Shown in pieces: positions 21,206-34,429 of a DNA stretch of 64,000 bases. Both the position numbers and the translations under genes were made by a program. Where the stretch lies: NCBI GenBank assembly GCA_030407085.1, contig CM059587.1:81357001-81421000 (forward strand). Reading direction: 5' to 3'. The number at the start of each line of letters is the position of its first letter. The first letter of the stretch is position 1. The stretch comes from Trichopria drosophilae (lineage: Eukaryota > Arthropoda > Insecta > Hymenoptera > Diapriidae). The notes under the pieces are model-generated. The model had not been told where the DNA came from, did not search any database, and worked only from the letters and a program-made list of their open reading frames with translations.

Positions 21206-22860
21206 TATAAAAAGATTAAGATTATTTTTGCAATTAATAATTTTCAATTATAATTTCATAAATTTTTGTATAACTTTACAATATTACACATTATCATTTA
21301 CAATGTTACTTATTATCTAGTCATGATACTGATGTTTTTGGTGCATTTGATTATTAAATTATTTTGAGTTTGTAAATTTTGAATAATGTAATTTTGAATT
21401 ATTTCCTGATATTGTTTTTTATATTGCTGTAAGATTCCCCTTTTTTATTGATAATTATTTTGTAATGGAATGTATTTGACATGAATGGTTATTATTAACC
21501 ATAGAAATATTAATTTCCTATTTGTTGTAAGAAATATATTGTTTATTTATAATTTTTTTTTGTGATGCACTTTCATATTATCAGAATAAAATATAATCCC
21601 TTCTTATACATATAACTGTATATCAATGTATAGTAACGTAATTTTGTAATTATAGGAAATTAATATGTCTATATGTATTTTATTGATTGTTTTATAAATA
21701 TTAAATAATGTATAAAGTTAAATTGTATGCGTATGGGAATGCTATGTTGGTGCTTCCTTATCAACGGATTGTATTACGTCTTCGCGTAGGCACTCTTTTA
21801 CTTGTACGTAGTAACAGTTTTTATATGCGTTATTGGAAATAATGTATGAAAATTATGTAACCAATTTGACTGAACAATATTATTAATTTAAGCAAAGCAA
21901 AGCGCTCGAATGAGCTAACAGTTGGTATGGGACTTCTGGTATCAATTCATTTTCCCCATTTTCCCCTAAATGAGCAGTTATTCCGTTCTCTAGATACGTG
22001 GACGGTTCTGTTCGGATTTTTGCCTCGAAATCAGTCAAATCTATGGATATTAAAGCCTTGCCATTCTCTTCTTGTAGGGATATCTCATTCCTCTACTGCA
22101 TAGAATGTTGATTTGCAAGAAAATAGAATATTCGCAAGTGTTTGATAGCGGTTGATGTGTATATAATTGAGGTGGCCTTATCTATCTTACAATACGCAAT
22201 ATTAAAGTGGTTATATAATACATTTTTCTGGTTATTTCATTTTAAAATGTTGTCGTTACCTTTCATAAGTATTATTCTAAGTATATTTAGGCGTATTCAA
22301 TGTTTGCAAGAATCGGAATCTTGAATTCGAATGTTAGCGCAGAAGTGCTGATGGTACGTTATGGAGGTAGCGCGAGAGTTTGATGACATTTCATATAATA
22401 TATCTGAAAGTGTGTTTGTATTCATATGTTATAGTTCAACAGTTTCACAATCTAGATTTTACTAATCTTAGTCTTGAGTGTGCACAAGTTTTACATTATG
22501 ATGCGTTGCAATTGTTGGAAGAGGCGAATTGTGTCATGTTGCGAAATAAGATCCATGTAGGAGAAATGAAAAATTGATGATGGACGATTTCGCAATACGA
22601 ATAAATTTCTCACTTTCATGATCTTAATTTTTATTTCAGTGACTTTGCAAAAAGTTGAGCGTTTTGAAATTAGTTCACCGAGCTAAGAATAAGTAAAACT
22701 GACGTTGACAGTTTCACAACATGTACAATCTTCAGCAAACACTTTAATTTCGCAATTTTAACATATAACTATACGTAAATAAATTTTCATTTATTTATAA
22801 CTTATAATTATTTGTATGCCATTAATTTAGCATAAATGACTAATATTTAAACGTAGGCAT
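21206..22860. other. AT-rich stretch, nothing recognised
   Basis: About 1.6 kb of A/T-rich DNA. Short open frames at 22142-22324 and 22380-22577 match nothing I recognise and lack supporting context. Confidence 0.4.
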
Positions 22861-24450
22861 ATAAAGGAGAGTTCAATAAAACTCTAAAATACTTAAATAT
22901 CAGAAAATTTGAATTTTTTGGGACGTTCAACGGGACTGCAGATGCTGAATTCCAAAAGAACAAATAGGGTTAGCATTTTGTTTTAGCGTACAGATCCTAT
23001 GACGAATTTTCAAACAGTTAACCGTTAAGGTCGATTTCTATAATAGAATTCAATATTATTCAATCGCAGAATCCGCTGATCTTCATATCAAGAGTACTCA
23101 AATTCTTTTCTTTCTGATCTACTACAACGGTAACGACGACAATACTGATGCCATTATATCAGATAATACGTGCAACAATATTGCAGAATATACATCAGAC
23201 CTTTTTATTTGTTCATTAAAGTAGGAGCAAGTAAACGCATCCATAGATGATAAATAACATTTTTAGCGTTTTTAAAACCATGAAATAGTAATTTTCTCAA
23301 ACAATTAAATCAAAATAAACAGATATTTATCCACTAATCGAATTCTATCATGCAGATGACTCTTTCAAAAAAAAAATACATAAACATAACGAGTAACAGT
23401 TTTTATTTCGACTTTATATTTTCTCAAATTTATTTGTTGAGATAAATAAGAAATGGGTTGTGGCTAGTATAAAACCTCGTGTTGACTAGTGCGTCATGCT
23501 TATCTTAAATGGCATTCAAGTGACCCACGGTGCAAAGTGCTCGTTTCTGTTCGAGTGACACCGAGTGAAGTTAAAATTGCTTGGGGGTCCGTGCATTCGA
23601 GAAGCAGATGCATCTAAGTTCACATTCCAGCGATGGTTTATATACAGAAACTTAATAAAATATAACAAAAAAAAACTGAGCGACTCAAAAACTACACGTC
23701 ATCGGACAAATATTCATATGTCGAAAATTGTACACACCTTTTAGTAAATTCACTTTTGAATAATAAAATTGTAAAGATAAAATAAAAAGACTTTTAAATA
23801 TATAAAAGTAGCATGATCATTGAGTTGACAATTTTCAGCAAAATTACTAACTGCTAATTGAAATTTTTCCTCCAACCTATGATCTACTCGTCTCTATTGA
23901 CAGGCTATAGGCATCATGTAGTTTTCTAAAAAAAAATGTTTGTATTACGCAATGGAAATTTGTGCTAAAATAAAAATCATTGATGCGACCAAATGATTGT
24001 CTATATTACTTCGAACTATAGATAAAACGGTCTGAAGGATAATTTCCACTAGTTTATTATTATTTTTCTAACGAAAGAATATATTTGACATGTAGAGGAC
24101 GATGTTCATTTCATAAACCGACGTAAGGATCGATATTACAGAGATAAAGTATGTTTGATAATATTATACGAAATACAAAAGAGGTGGCAATGGTGTTGTT
24201 CATCCGTCGATGCCATCGTAACGTGACCGTTTATAAATCCACGAAGGAAAAGAATTTGATGATATTGAATTAAAAAGGACTTGTTCAAAGATCCGCTTAT
24301 AAATACTGCCGTTAACGATATATTGACTATACAACTAAACATGGATAAATCGCTGATTCTGGTTATGTATAAATATCGGCAAAACCTTAATATCGTATTT
24401 TGCGTGTTGCATAATATGGCTGAGTAACAGTTTCTTTTAAGTGTAACATC
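22861..24450 (-). repeat. Dispersed repeat, copy C (reversed, old)
   Basis: Reverse-complement similarity, roughly 70-80% by eye, to 45880-47340. Anchors: CAAATTCTTTTCTTTCTGAT at 23100 against its complement at 47270; the block around GCATTCAAGTG and GGTCCGTGCATTC at 23510-23630 against 46500-46680; CATCATGTAGTTTTCT at 23913 against 46235; and GGAAAAGAATTTGATGA at 24246 against 45905. No intact ORF is present in this copy. Confidence 0.7.
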
Positions 24451-24830
24451 CTAGAAAATTACAATTTTCTGAAACATATTTTTTCAAAGTTCCATTGAAT
24501 TTTGGTCAATTCTCAAAATCAGGGAATAAAGAATAATTTTTTTAAAACCATTCATTAAGATTGTGAAACTTAAATGTTAATTATAAGTTGCAACATCATT
24601 GAAATAAAAATAGAAAATATATGCAACGTGTTTGTATTGAAAAATCATCCCTTATCAATTTTTAAAAATTTCCTCTACACATATCTTGGTCATAAAACTG
24701 TAAAATTAAAAATTAAAAGTATATAGCTACTGCGTGCTCATAATTCCCATACTGACGTATTCCGACAAATTCCGAAATGATGCTCACTGGCGTGGAGCGG
24801 GAAAATGATAAGTAGGTGTCCCTGGTGGTA

Positions 24831-25150
24831 TCAGAGCTTCTTTAGAGTGGCCAATATTTGTTTCTCGTCAGCAGGTTCATGCACAACAACTTCAACATAA
24901 TCAGCTTCAATGAAAATGTCTGGATCGAATGGCACGATACCCATTGCTCGGAAACCAACCTTGATTGTCTTCAATGCCACATCAAGAGTTTTGCATATCA
25001 AACTGGCGAGGTGACAAATTTATAGCACCTTATTGGCATTGTTCTTTTGCCAAGCTGCTAATTGCGACTGGTAGATTTTCTTCACCGGTCCAAATGCAGA
25101 AACATCCAAAGGCTGAAGTCGGTGGCTACAGCATTCTTCAATTCCTTTTC
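24831..25150 (-). pseudogene. pogo-type DDE transposase, C-terminal fragment
   Basis: Reading the minus strand from about 25150 to the stop at 24831-24833 gives CCSHRLQPLDVSAFGPVKK, an internal stop, then a GFRAMGIVPFDPDIF segment. The H.LQPLDV..FGP.K and GFR..GI.PF....F motifs are typical of the C-terminal half of pogo/Tigger/jerky transposases. The catalytic part and the DNA-binding domain are not present. Expected neighbours such as terminal repeats were not found. The opposite-strand frame at 24965-25315 is its shadow. Confidence 0.7.
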
Positions 25151-25650
25151 CAATCTTTGTTTGATTATCTCTCCTTCTGTCCCTGTTGGCGCGCCTATCA
25201 CTTTGTTACGTTCCTAATGGTACGCAACAGTGCGAGCGCTGGATTGATTCCATGTTGTTCCATGTCTGTCTGGCTATCCGGAAAGATGGTTGAGAACATA
25301 TTTGGCCAGTTTTGACAGTTACCAGATTCCTTAGATCTCCCTTCCGAGGCTTGGATCATACATAATAGTTTTTTTTATTAAACTTATGTGTGTTTAGCTT
25401 GTGTTGACATCTGTTGAATTGCTTCCTGGTGTGGTAGTTAACTAGGAGTTCCATACTGGAGGGATCATCGCTGCAATTATTTTTAGATCTTCGAACTGTA
25501 ATTGGAAACGACAGTGAATCATTATTTCTAACTGAAACTTGCACGAGTCTTCCGATTCCCCTAGATTCCGGCGTTGGCAGTTTCGTTCCTCGTACTTTCA
25601 GTAGTGCCAATAAGCACGTAACATGTATAACTTTGCAATAGTAGAATAAT

Positions 25651-25795
25651 TGTTACGATTGCAGCCAATGTGTTATTGGGGATCAGGAGTCCATAATAAG
25701 AAAAGGGAATGATGTATGTAAGAACGTCTTTATTTCTGGTACTCCCGAATCCGTACACGAACGACTTTCGAACCGCCTGCGGGGATGACATAACA
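25651..25795 (-). mobile_element. Short LTR (about 145 bp), minus orientation
   Basis: On the minus strand it starts TGTTATGTCATCCCCGCAGG at 25795 and ends AATCGTAACA at 25651. AAATAAA near 25725 could be a polyadenylation signal. A primer-site-like TTGGCACTACTGAAAGTACG lies about 30 bases further on (25607-25590). The open frame starting here (25791-25561) crosses the LTR and is doubtful. Confidence 0.45.
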
Positions 25796-26169
25796 GGGTG
25801 CGCACGTTAACTTCCGGACGTCCGTGATCCCAACGATCTATATGTGGCTCTCTGATCATTTATCATGGTTGTCTCCCAGAAAGAGACTGACTAACTGCGG
25901 GATTCGACACGATGAAGTTAACGAATCTTCCAAAGTTCCCACAGAATTGTGACGTCTTCTGGACCTGGGAAACTGCTGAGCTTTTGGTTTCGTGACAATG
26001 TCCAGGCTTTTGACTGCGTGTATCTTTCTGATACTTGCAGGTTCCCAGCCAAAAAGTGCTTACCAATTCTGAGAATGAACATCGTATTTCGACTAGCCAG
26101 GTACTCGAATGACCTATCCTTTGACATTAACCCTGATGAAATAAATTTTTTGCAACAAACATAACGCTC

Positions 26170-26620
26170 AAATTCCTGTGATGGCTACCCTTTGCAAAGG
26201 TTTACAATCACACCATCAGATGGCTCACTCATTAAATCATCAGCAGTATCAAACAGCAGCTTTCTTTACATTTTTACCGGTAACATTGAATGAAGCAAAT
26301 TTTGTGATGGTAGAGCGTCCAATATAATTAATCAAACGAACTTTCGTAGGAGCTATAGGATATTTACCAATTTTACATATATGCGGATATAAAGAGCAAA
26401 CGCCGACATACTGTACTTTCTCTCCTTCTTTGCAATCTTAGATTTTCACGGTGTTGCCTGTTTTACCGTCGAGAAAAAAGCATCCACAGGATATAAAGAT
26501 TTCAATGCTATAAGGTCGTTTGCGATAGGTTTTACAAACTCCATAGTTATACCGTTAGCCGTTAACTCGTGATCGAATGCGCATACATTGCAAGCAGCCT
26601 ATAGCGCAGGTCGGCAATTC
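26170..26620 (-). pseudogene. Family B DNA polymerase (Polinton-type) palm fragment
   Basis: Minus-strand reading, in two frames, gives a segment ending DAFF (near 26470), then GNTVKI, a stop, EGEKVQYVGVCSLYPHICK (26440-26385) and GKYPI. The order (DAFFGG..G), then Y.D..SLYP (palm motif A), then KYP is characteristic of protein-primed PolB in Polintons/Mavericks and related viruses. The motif A aspartate is Gly here, so this remnant would be inactive. Only this middle part is recognisable. It is separate from, and reversed relative to, the PolB copies at 51-59 kb. Confidence 0.6.
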
Positions 26621-27724
26621 TCTCGTCAGTTGTATGTAAATTATTGAAAAAATGTTTTTCTTAATACCCGTAAATACGTGAACGCAATGATAACTCACTC
26701 AATCTCCGTGTCATGTCCTACGCAACCTGATGTATCACGGGAACCTGTAACTCGGTATTTAAGAACAACCACTTAGCGCCGCAACAATAGAATATCTATA
26801 ATACCGACTTTAATAGAGACCTCGACGGTTACATACTCATGCGATTTCTTCATTATCGATAAAATTAAAAATCTCTAGTAAATACCGAAACTACATATAC
26901 TTGTCAACTTTTCGGCGACGAATTCGAATTTATAAAAATACAATTAAAAAAGACAATCCTTATAATTTTCTTACGTTTGAAAAACTTTCTCTGTACACTC
27001 TGTACTAATGAAACGACCTATAAAGCGTACACTGCAGCTCTCGCTGGAGATTGTTGGACATTCCAGAGAGTCGCAATACAACCCCTTTCTGATAGCAGGC
27101 ACACAACTTATTCATAAATAGTCAAATACATTCATAGTATGATTCAGCCGCACCCAAATTAATTTCCCATCTTTACGAACTTATGAAAAATGCAATAATA
27201 GGAAAATATATTTAATCATTCTTAATACTTCGTAATATTTCTTGGCCTCAAAGTACTCAAAAAGATTCGCAAGTATAAATTAAATGTAGTGTGAATATAC
27301 TTGCGAGTACTTGGAATTCTCTAAAAAGTATTCAGAGCGATTAGTATTTTCAGAGGTATTTAGAAGGTTTTTCTGAGCTGTTCAAAACAAAATTAGATCA
27401 TTCTTAAACAAGGATTCCAAATTATTGAGATTAAGGAACTATTCACTGAGGTAAACAAATAGGAATCAACGCCATAAAATTGAATACTTTTAAATGATTT
27501 TTAATGATTCTTCGTTTGCTGAATGGTTATTCCAAGTTACGTAATCTCAGAATTTCCAACAATAACATAAAATATTTTGCCTCACTAAAGCCAAATCAAG
27601 TATGTCAAATACGTTAGGTATTCTTCCTTATATTCTTCATTTACATAAACCTCAAATTGTCAATTAACTAACCCAAAATCAATTCCGCAAATCTTCAGAT
27701 ATCAAACAGTATGCAATTTGCATA
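26621..27724. other. Non-coding stretch, nothing recognised
   Basis: About 1.1 kb of AT-rich sequence without supported frames, repeats or RNA genes. Confidence 0.4.
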
Positions 27725-28897
27725 AATAATTTCTCCAGTTCTATAAATGCTACGACTTTAATTCATTTTTCTGTAAACTATTACGATAGCCATATAAAAA
27801 AATCAACTATTGTATCAAGAAAACAATCTCTGCAACACCAATATTTACAACAATTAGCAGAAAACGAACTAAAATCGTAACCTGACACATCGCCCTCACC
27901 CCATTGTCCCACTCCTCGTACTTCTGAATGTTTCCATGGTGGGGAGCAGGGTATAAATACAGCCATCAGAAGGCTCTCGGGGGGACTCTCTCAAGAATTC
28001 TCTAAGAACTCTCAGAACTCTCTGGGATTTTTGATCGTTTTCTCCCCTTGAGTAGCGAAACGGCCCTCTATGAATGTTTGGGACTGTTTTCTCGATTGGA
28101 GCAGCGAAATTTATTAGAAATCCAGGATTCTGAAGATTTGTTTCCTCTCCTTGAGTGGCGAGACAGCCCTCTCTGAAGGTCTGGCACTGCTTCCTCGACA
28201 GGTGCAGTGAAACTTATCCAAAATTTAAGTACACCGTTTCACTCTTCGTTTGTACCAAATTTGTCAAAACATCTGGCTCTTGCCAACATCTGCGCTAACC
28301 AGCGCCCTTTACATCTTCCAACCACGAGCTAAGAGGCACCCGCTAACAACCGCCCTTTCATCGCCCAAGCACGAGCTAATAGGCACCCGCTAACAATCGC
28401 CCTTTCATCTGCCAAGGTCGAGCTAGCATGCACGTGCTGACCATCGCCCTTTCATCTGCCAACATCACGCGACAGCGCTTAGTTTCATTAACAAAATTTA
28501 AAGAATCTACATTCTTTCCCACTAACATTCCTATTACACATATTTTTCCTTTATTACTCGCGTATTAGAACTCATCCTTTTCTCCTTCTATCCGACCCAC
28601 ACGGACCTTTTGCTGCGTCAGCCGCCATCCAGAGAATTCGTTTGCTCCCCACTCCCAGAATTATTTCTCCCTTATATAGCCGATAATCCCTACATGTAAT
28701 AAATTTCAGTTAATAAATCAAAATTAGATACGTTTTTCCATCTAAATATACTCAATTATTTTGTATCCACCTCATTATGCAGCAACAGCAGCCCTCGTTT
28801 ACCCTAAACAACCCGAAGTCAATCTCTAGATTGACTCGCCCTTTGCACGATTGGAGGAGGTGTACTTTGAGTAAGTTTACTTAATTCGGCCGTAACA
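27725..28897 (-). repeat. LTR-like repeat family, member D (reversed)
   Basis: Reverse complement of the family: it starts at 28897 with TGTTACGGCCGAATTAAGTA, carries CGAGGGCTGCTG (28790), and near 27940 has the CCACCATGGAAACATT counterpart of the 3' block. It is more diverged than A-C. Two minisatellites lie inside: 28020-28250 (CTCCTTGAGTGGCGA-type) and 28285-28470 (GCACGAGCTAAGAGGCACCC-type, about 55-bp unit). Confidence 0.6.
28285..28470. repeat. Minisatellite, about 55-bp unit
   Basis: Three to four tandem units containing CGAGCTAANAGGCACCCGCT, then AACAATCGCCCTTTCATCTG. Confidence 0.8.
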
Positions 28898-28997
28898 CCT
28901 GAAACATTCAAAATATAGCGTAAATTAAAAACAAAGACAATATTTTCCAACTCCCATATGAAAAAAAAATACAAATTCAACGAGATCTTTTTTTGAA

Positions 28998-30540
28998 TAA
29001 TAAATTACTGTAACATCCGGGTAAATAATTAAACTGGGTTATATTGCATATTGAATATAAAAGTTATATTGCCTTGAGTAGAATTGCATAAATTGAATAA
29101 AAGTTCAAATTATTTAAAATTTAATTATGTAAAAATTGCATTTAATTAACTTGGATTAAAATTGAAGGAACGTATACAAATTGACTGTGAACTGATAAAA
29201 TAGAATTTAATTGAATTGTAATGAATCGAACAAAATTGGATATATATGAATTGACTGTGAGGGAAAGTGTAAACCCCGCAAGTCAGGAAGCAAAATGACG
29301 CGACTCACCCTTCGATGACCCTGATAACGGCGATGACCATGAAGAAAATAAACGTCGACGCTGTGTCCATTGTTCCCCCGAGGGTTCCTTGGAATGATCG
29401 TGGATCCTGGATTAGGAGAGTCCTCCGATTTTCCTGTCCTTTGGCGTATGAGAGTGTTCGGAACGGCCGACCAAATCCAAACTTCCAAGTTCGAAATGTC
29501 ACACTCACAAGCCACAGTTCGAATTATTTTTTTTTTCTTTTTGGTTTTACAGTAGAATATTTTCCTACTGTTATTTTTATACTTTTTTTGAATTATAATA
29601 ACATAACGTAGATATGAAATTAAATTAGAAGAAATTAAAATACGGAATTCCAAAAAGTCAAGACACTGGAGCAATAAGTCCGTATTGCAACACGATGACA
29701 AGCACGCGTTCTTGGCCTCGTTTCACATTCAAGACCGAACGACAACTATAACAAGTCAACACTTCCGGATCAAAACAAAACAGTCGTTTTTACCTGGAAG
29801 TTAGGAAAAACATTAACAATTCATTTTAATTCATACTTGGAAGATCAACAAACTTCCAAAGATATTCAACAACAGCATCAATCCAAGGGAGTCGGCTGTA
29901 TGTATCCATCAGGATCACTGCCGCCCCTATTCGCCGTTATTCACTGCTATTCACCGCTATGCAAAGCTATTGGTTTTTATAGATATCTAACATTTGAGCT
30001 ATTACCGTTGAACTGCTATTACCAAAGTTATCATGGAGCTATTGTCAACGCTATTGGATTGAAACATACCAATATAACACATGCATATGTACGAATATTT
30101 CGAATGATGAGCAATTATAGTTGCTCAATCATACGGGAGGCGAGCCACCAGGTACGTCATGACCGACAGGGCGTGCGCACGCGTTAGACTGCATCAGCTG
30201 TTTAAAAGCGCATATCACCAAGAACGAAGGAAGACTTCTTGAATTGTGGGATTTGACTAGCGAGTAGTGGCGAGTAGGCTGTGGGTTCTAATTCCTACGG
30301 TTGTAGTAGCCAACTGCGTTATACAATTTTACATTTAAAGTGAATAATATGACCAACTTCACTATATTGTCACGTCTAGATAACGCGGACGAATTATCTA
30401 GGGACAGGACCCAAGAAAGCTCAAGAACTTTCTTAGGCCCTTAAATTAAATTTCCCAATTTGGTTTTTTAGAACCAGGAAAGGCGGTCGAAATGCGAGAG
30501 AAGGATCAATTAAACATTTCTAAAATTTCTTGCAATACAA
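28998..30540. other. Possible LTR-derived DNA, no supported gene
   Basis: At 29009 TGTAACATCCGGG could be an LTR start, but no partner end was found. Overlapping opposite-strand frames near 29207-29701 and the plus frame 29837-30187 match nothing I recognise. Confidence 0.3.
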
Positions 30541-31600
30541 ATTAATATGGAACCTTTCGAAAGACTACGTCCTCTCAAAAAAAATTTGAATTACCGTATT
30601 CCAACGTATTTTTGCCCCCTGATTACGAATATAATAATAAAAAGTGGCGGTCGGACAAACTGAAGCCGCCATCTTGAAATAAAGGCCAAAAGTCGTGTAT
30701 TTTTTTAGTTTTCTGAGTTTATTTTGAAAAGTACAAATCGTATGAAAAAATGTTTCAAACAAAAAATGTAGAGCGCAAAATTCTGCACAAAAAAGGTTTT
30801 ATAAATTTTTCCCCTAATATATATACATAATAACAGAGAAAATACGTAGCTGATAGCAACTTTACGTATGCGAAATTCCTGGTACCAGTTGTTCTTGCAT
30901 GTTGCGGGATACATGGTCTTGAGTTCGCCTATCACCCATACCTGCAGGGTTGGAGGTTAGGGTAGTATAAAAAAGGGGAGTCTGGGGGCGGAGCCCCCCA
31001 ACACGCAGGCACCCCCGAGGTTCACGCATTGACTTCAGAATATGCAATTGATTATTTCTATCAAATCGAAAATGCGTCAGCCGCGGGGGTGCCTGCGTCC
31101 TAGGGGGCTCGGCCCCCAGACCCCTCTTTTTGTACTACCCTAACCTCCAACCTTACAAATATGGGTGACAATTGAACCCACGTGACGGCGTTCTTGTGAA
31201 CAACGTGAAAATTCCCCTTTCTGCAGCGTTCGGAATTTTTGAACATCCTATACATTGCAGAAACACATTATGCCCACTTTCGTCGCTTATTTACGAGCTT
31301 ATCGTTCACATTAGTGGGAAAAAGTATGGGACCTTTTTTGTGGAGAATTTTGCGCTCTATATTTTTTGTTTTTGAAACATTTTTTCATACGAAAAACATT
31401 TGTACTTTTCAAAATAAACTAAAAAAACTGAAAAAATGCACGATTTTTGGCCTGCATTTCAAGATGGCGGCTTCAGTTTTTTCCGACCGCCACTTTTTAT
31501 TATTATATTCGTAATCAGGGGGCAAAAATACGTCGGAATACGGTAATTCAAAATTTTTTTTTTAGAGGAAGTAGTCTTTTGAAAGGTATACCATTAATAT
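30541..31600. mobile_element. Kilobase-scale inverted repeat (foldback element)
   Basis: The arms read AAATTAATATGG...CCTTTCGAAAGACTACGTCC from 30541 and, inverted, GGAAGTAGTCTTTTGAAAGG to about 31600. They stay complementary through the AAGTGGCGGTCGG block (30640 and 31490) and AAAATTTGAATTACCGTATT. The GC-rich inner arms GGGTTGGAGGTTAGGGTAGT (30947) and ACTACCCTAACCTCCAACCT (31133) flank a loop near 31049. The right arm has about 100 extra bases at 31210-31320. Non-coding; open frames here are repeat by-products. Confidence 0.85.
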
Positions 31601-31721
31601 ATTTAATAAAACATATAATACATTAATAACTTTCTGATTAATTTTATCTCTACAACCCCGGTCGCAATATTCTAATTGTCTAAATTATATAGTAATATTA
31701 TTTAAGAAATATTTTTCTATA

Positions 31722-31890
31722 AGTCTCAGTTAATCAGCCCTCTGCAGAGAGAACTGATTTAACTGGAGAAATGAATAAATTTTTAATCAGTCTCAGTTAA
31801 TCAGCTCTTTAGAGAGAGCACTGATTTAACTGGAAAAGGGGATAAGTCTCAGTTAATCAGCTCTCTACCGAGAGAACTGAATTAACTGGA
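31722..31890. repeat. Minisatellite (AGTCTCAGTTAATCAGC unit)
   Basis: Three units of about 55 bp with AGTCTCAGTTAATCAGCTCT and GAGAGAACTGATTTAACTGG. Each unit can fold: CAGTTAATCAG pairs with CTGATTTAACTG. Confidence 0.85.
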
Positions 31891-33985
31891 AAAAGGAATC
31901 AATTTAACTTTCTCGGTTACGAACCGGGTTTCATTAATATATAGAAGAAAAGAGATGACGAGGTACTCACTTTCCTTTGTCCTAATGTTCCCCCGTTGGC
32001 TGATGGAATCGAAAGAGAGTCTGCATGTCTTTTCGCGCTTTTTTATATTGGAAGCCCCCGTCTTAGAATTAAAAATTCTAAACAAAAATTTAGAAGCTCT
32101 TGGTTTTTGACCAATCAGAGCTCTCAGCCCTCATTGGAGGCTGGAGAATCTTATCTCACGAAGTAAGGCCAGGGTCGTTTTACCAATGTGCTGAGGTGTT
32201 GAACATCCCACAACGAGATACGAATGTTTATGTCAACCACAATATTAAATAAATAATCTTTTTACATTTAGCGATAATGGTGTGTTACGTACGAACGTAT
32301 GCTCGTACGAACAACCAGGATTTTTTTATAAATTCCTTTTTGGATCGTTAGGAAGAAACGATTCGGGATAAGAAGTGTTGCACAGGAAATAGATCATATA
32401 CAGGCCTCGATCTCCCGTTTTAAATGCGGATCCTTGATTCACTGAAATGAATAGTCGTGTTAGATTAAAGTATATATTATATATTTGAAATTTTAGGAAT
32501 GATCAGGATGAGCAACCGGAAGAAAAAAAAAGATGGAGTTAAACCTACAGAACAATGTTCTAGTATTAGTCCGAAGACTAATTAGGTTTAATAGGGCAAA
32601 GGCGTTTGGAAGACATGGTGATTAAGGAAAGATTTAGGGTTAAATTTTGATAGAGAAAATGATTATAAAATAAGCTGGAAATAATAGTACTATTATTTAA
32701 ATAAAATGTTGCCCTTACAACTACCGGTCTGGTTAGCCGGGCGAGTCCGAAAGAATAAGATGAACCGCTACTGAGTCCTTTAGATTTCGTGCCACGCGAA
32801 CTCCCGATTTTGCTCAAATATGTAGTCGGTGACTGTGGTACGCGACTATTGTCTTGATCCTCCTTTCTTGAACGACCTGTTCACTTGAAGGGTGCACTAC
32901 GAGTGACGACACTAACGTCAAGACTGAAGGACATTAGCGTCGTTGGTTATCAACGGGGAATATCCCACGCTAAAAACCGTCAGCGCTGCATTTTCGGAAA
33001 TAACGGTAATGCCCACACTCTAAGACGTCGCAACTGTCGTTTTCCCTGGAAGAAAGTTTAGAAAAAATTCAGACTTCGCAAGAACAGAAACCGAAAATCA
33101 TGAGGGATAATCAAAATCCGGGTGGACAATTTCCCCCCGCGGGCCCTTACTCACTAACATTACGGACGTCCGCGAATGACATCATCGCCGGTGTAACGTC
33201 CTGCAGTCTGATAGATTTCAGAGACGGGACAGAGTAGATGTAGAATCTGCTCTGATCAAGAGGACCGAACAATAACCTCTTGAGAGATTATTCAACGTTT
33301 ATATTTATTTTTACGTGGATTCTTGCTTTCGTCGAAGAGTTGAAACTCACCTGTGGATTGTGTCTGTTTTGTTTATTCGGAAGAAAAGATAGCCAAGGAG
33401 AGAAATTAAGTATAAAATCGTATTTATTAAAATGTAAAGAAAAATGATATACAAAGATCGCAGCCTTGGAAGGAATTCGTGATATATATTTAAAAGCTTC
33501 TGTGTGTGTGTCGTGTGTTGTGGAATGTTATACTTTTGATAATTGCGAATAACGTATGAATGAACTTTGCGGCGTCGAGTTGTGCTGACTATGCTTTTTG
33601 ATGGCACAGTGATCTACTGCCCTCGAGATGTCTACGTTTGTTGTTTTTGGTTTCTATAGAGTTGTGCAAAGTAGTTAGGAATTGATGTTTCTTCGTTGAA
33701 TTGTTGGTTTTTCTACAGGGTCTTCAATAAATCTTCCTTTGGTATTTTATTATTTGTTGATTTCTTCAATGGTTTTGGTTCACTTAATTTCTTGTCAGTA
33801 AATTCCTTGTTCACTTTCGTTTATAATATTTCTTCAGTTTTCTTATGTTCGACGTTACCTTCATTAATATATATTCTTAATGGTGTATTACTTTTCCTTC
33901 TTTATATATTCTTCATGGTATCACTTTCTTGTATCGGTACGCGGTAATTAACTTTTCGGAACACGGTTTACTTATTACCTTCAGC
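31891..33985. other. Probable LTR-type remnants, no supported gene
   Basis: TGTTACGTACGAACGTATGC at 32283 has the TGTTACG plus short-palindrome form of the LTR ends elsewhere in this window, but no matching end was found. The GC-richer stretch at 32800-33200 has no credible frame. Frames at 33347-33607 and 33696-33947 are low-complexity. Confidence 0.3.
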
Positions 33986-33989
33986 ATAT

Positions 33990-34092
33990 ACAGAGCTGGC
34001 TCGTAAAGACGTTTGACAACACCTACAGCAAATGAGGCTGGCTCGTGAGTCGTTTGACAATACTTGCAGCACTAACGCTGGCTCGTGAGTGA
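33990..34092. repeat. Minisatellite (GAGCTGGCTCGTGAGT unit)
   Basis: Three imperfect units of CTGGCTCGTGAGTCGTTTGACAATACTTGCAGCA type, each about 45 bp. Confidence 0.75.
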
Positions 34093-34429
34093 AGGTGATA
34101 GGTTTTCGTGCTGAATTTAAGAGATGTTCTTGGTTTGCAAAAATGATGATTCTGCTGACCATTGAATTGAATTTGGCAGATTCATTTGAGTGGAGGCAAA
34201 CAAACAAATGCGATTGGTCGATGATGTCATGATTGAATTGAGAGATGACCCTTATTCCATACTTGCATTATAAATTATATGACGAAGGTCATATGGCTGA
34301 TGCAATTTCCGTTGAAACTGATTAACCTGGATTTTGGTAACACGTAAATGTCTTGAATACGGTGATGTAATTTCAGAATTATGATTGTGTTGCGAGTGTT
34401 TAGTTTAGCGCCACTTCGGACACCAATTT

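Noticed and set aside
29207..29701. Overlapping frames on both strands near 29.3-29.7 kb as a host gene
   Set aside because: No recognisable domain, opposite-strand overlap, and possible LTR-derived sequence.
29837..30187. 116-codon plus frame
   Set aside because: No motif, unusual composition and no conserved copy in the window.
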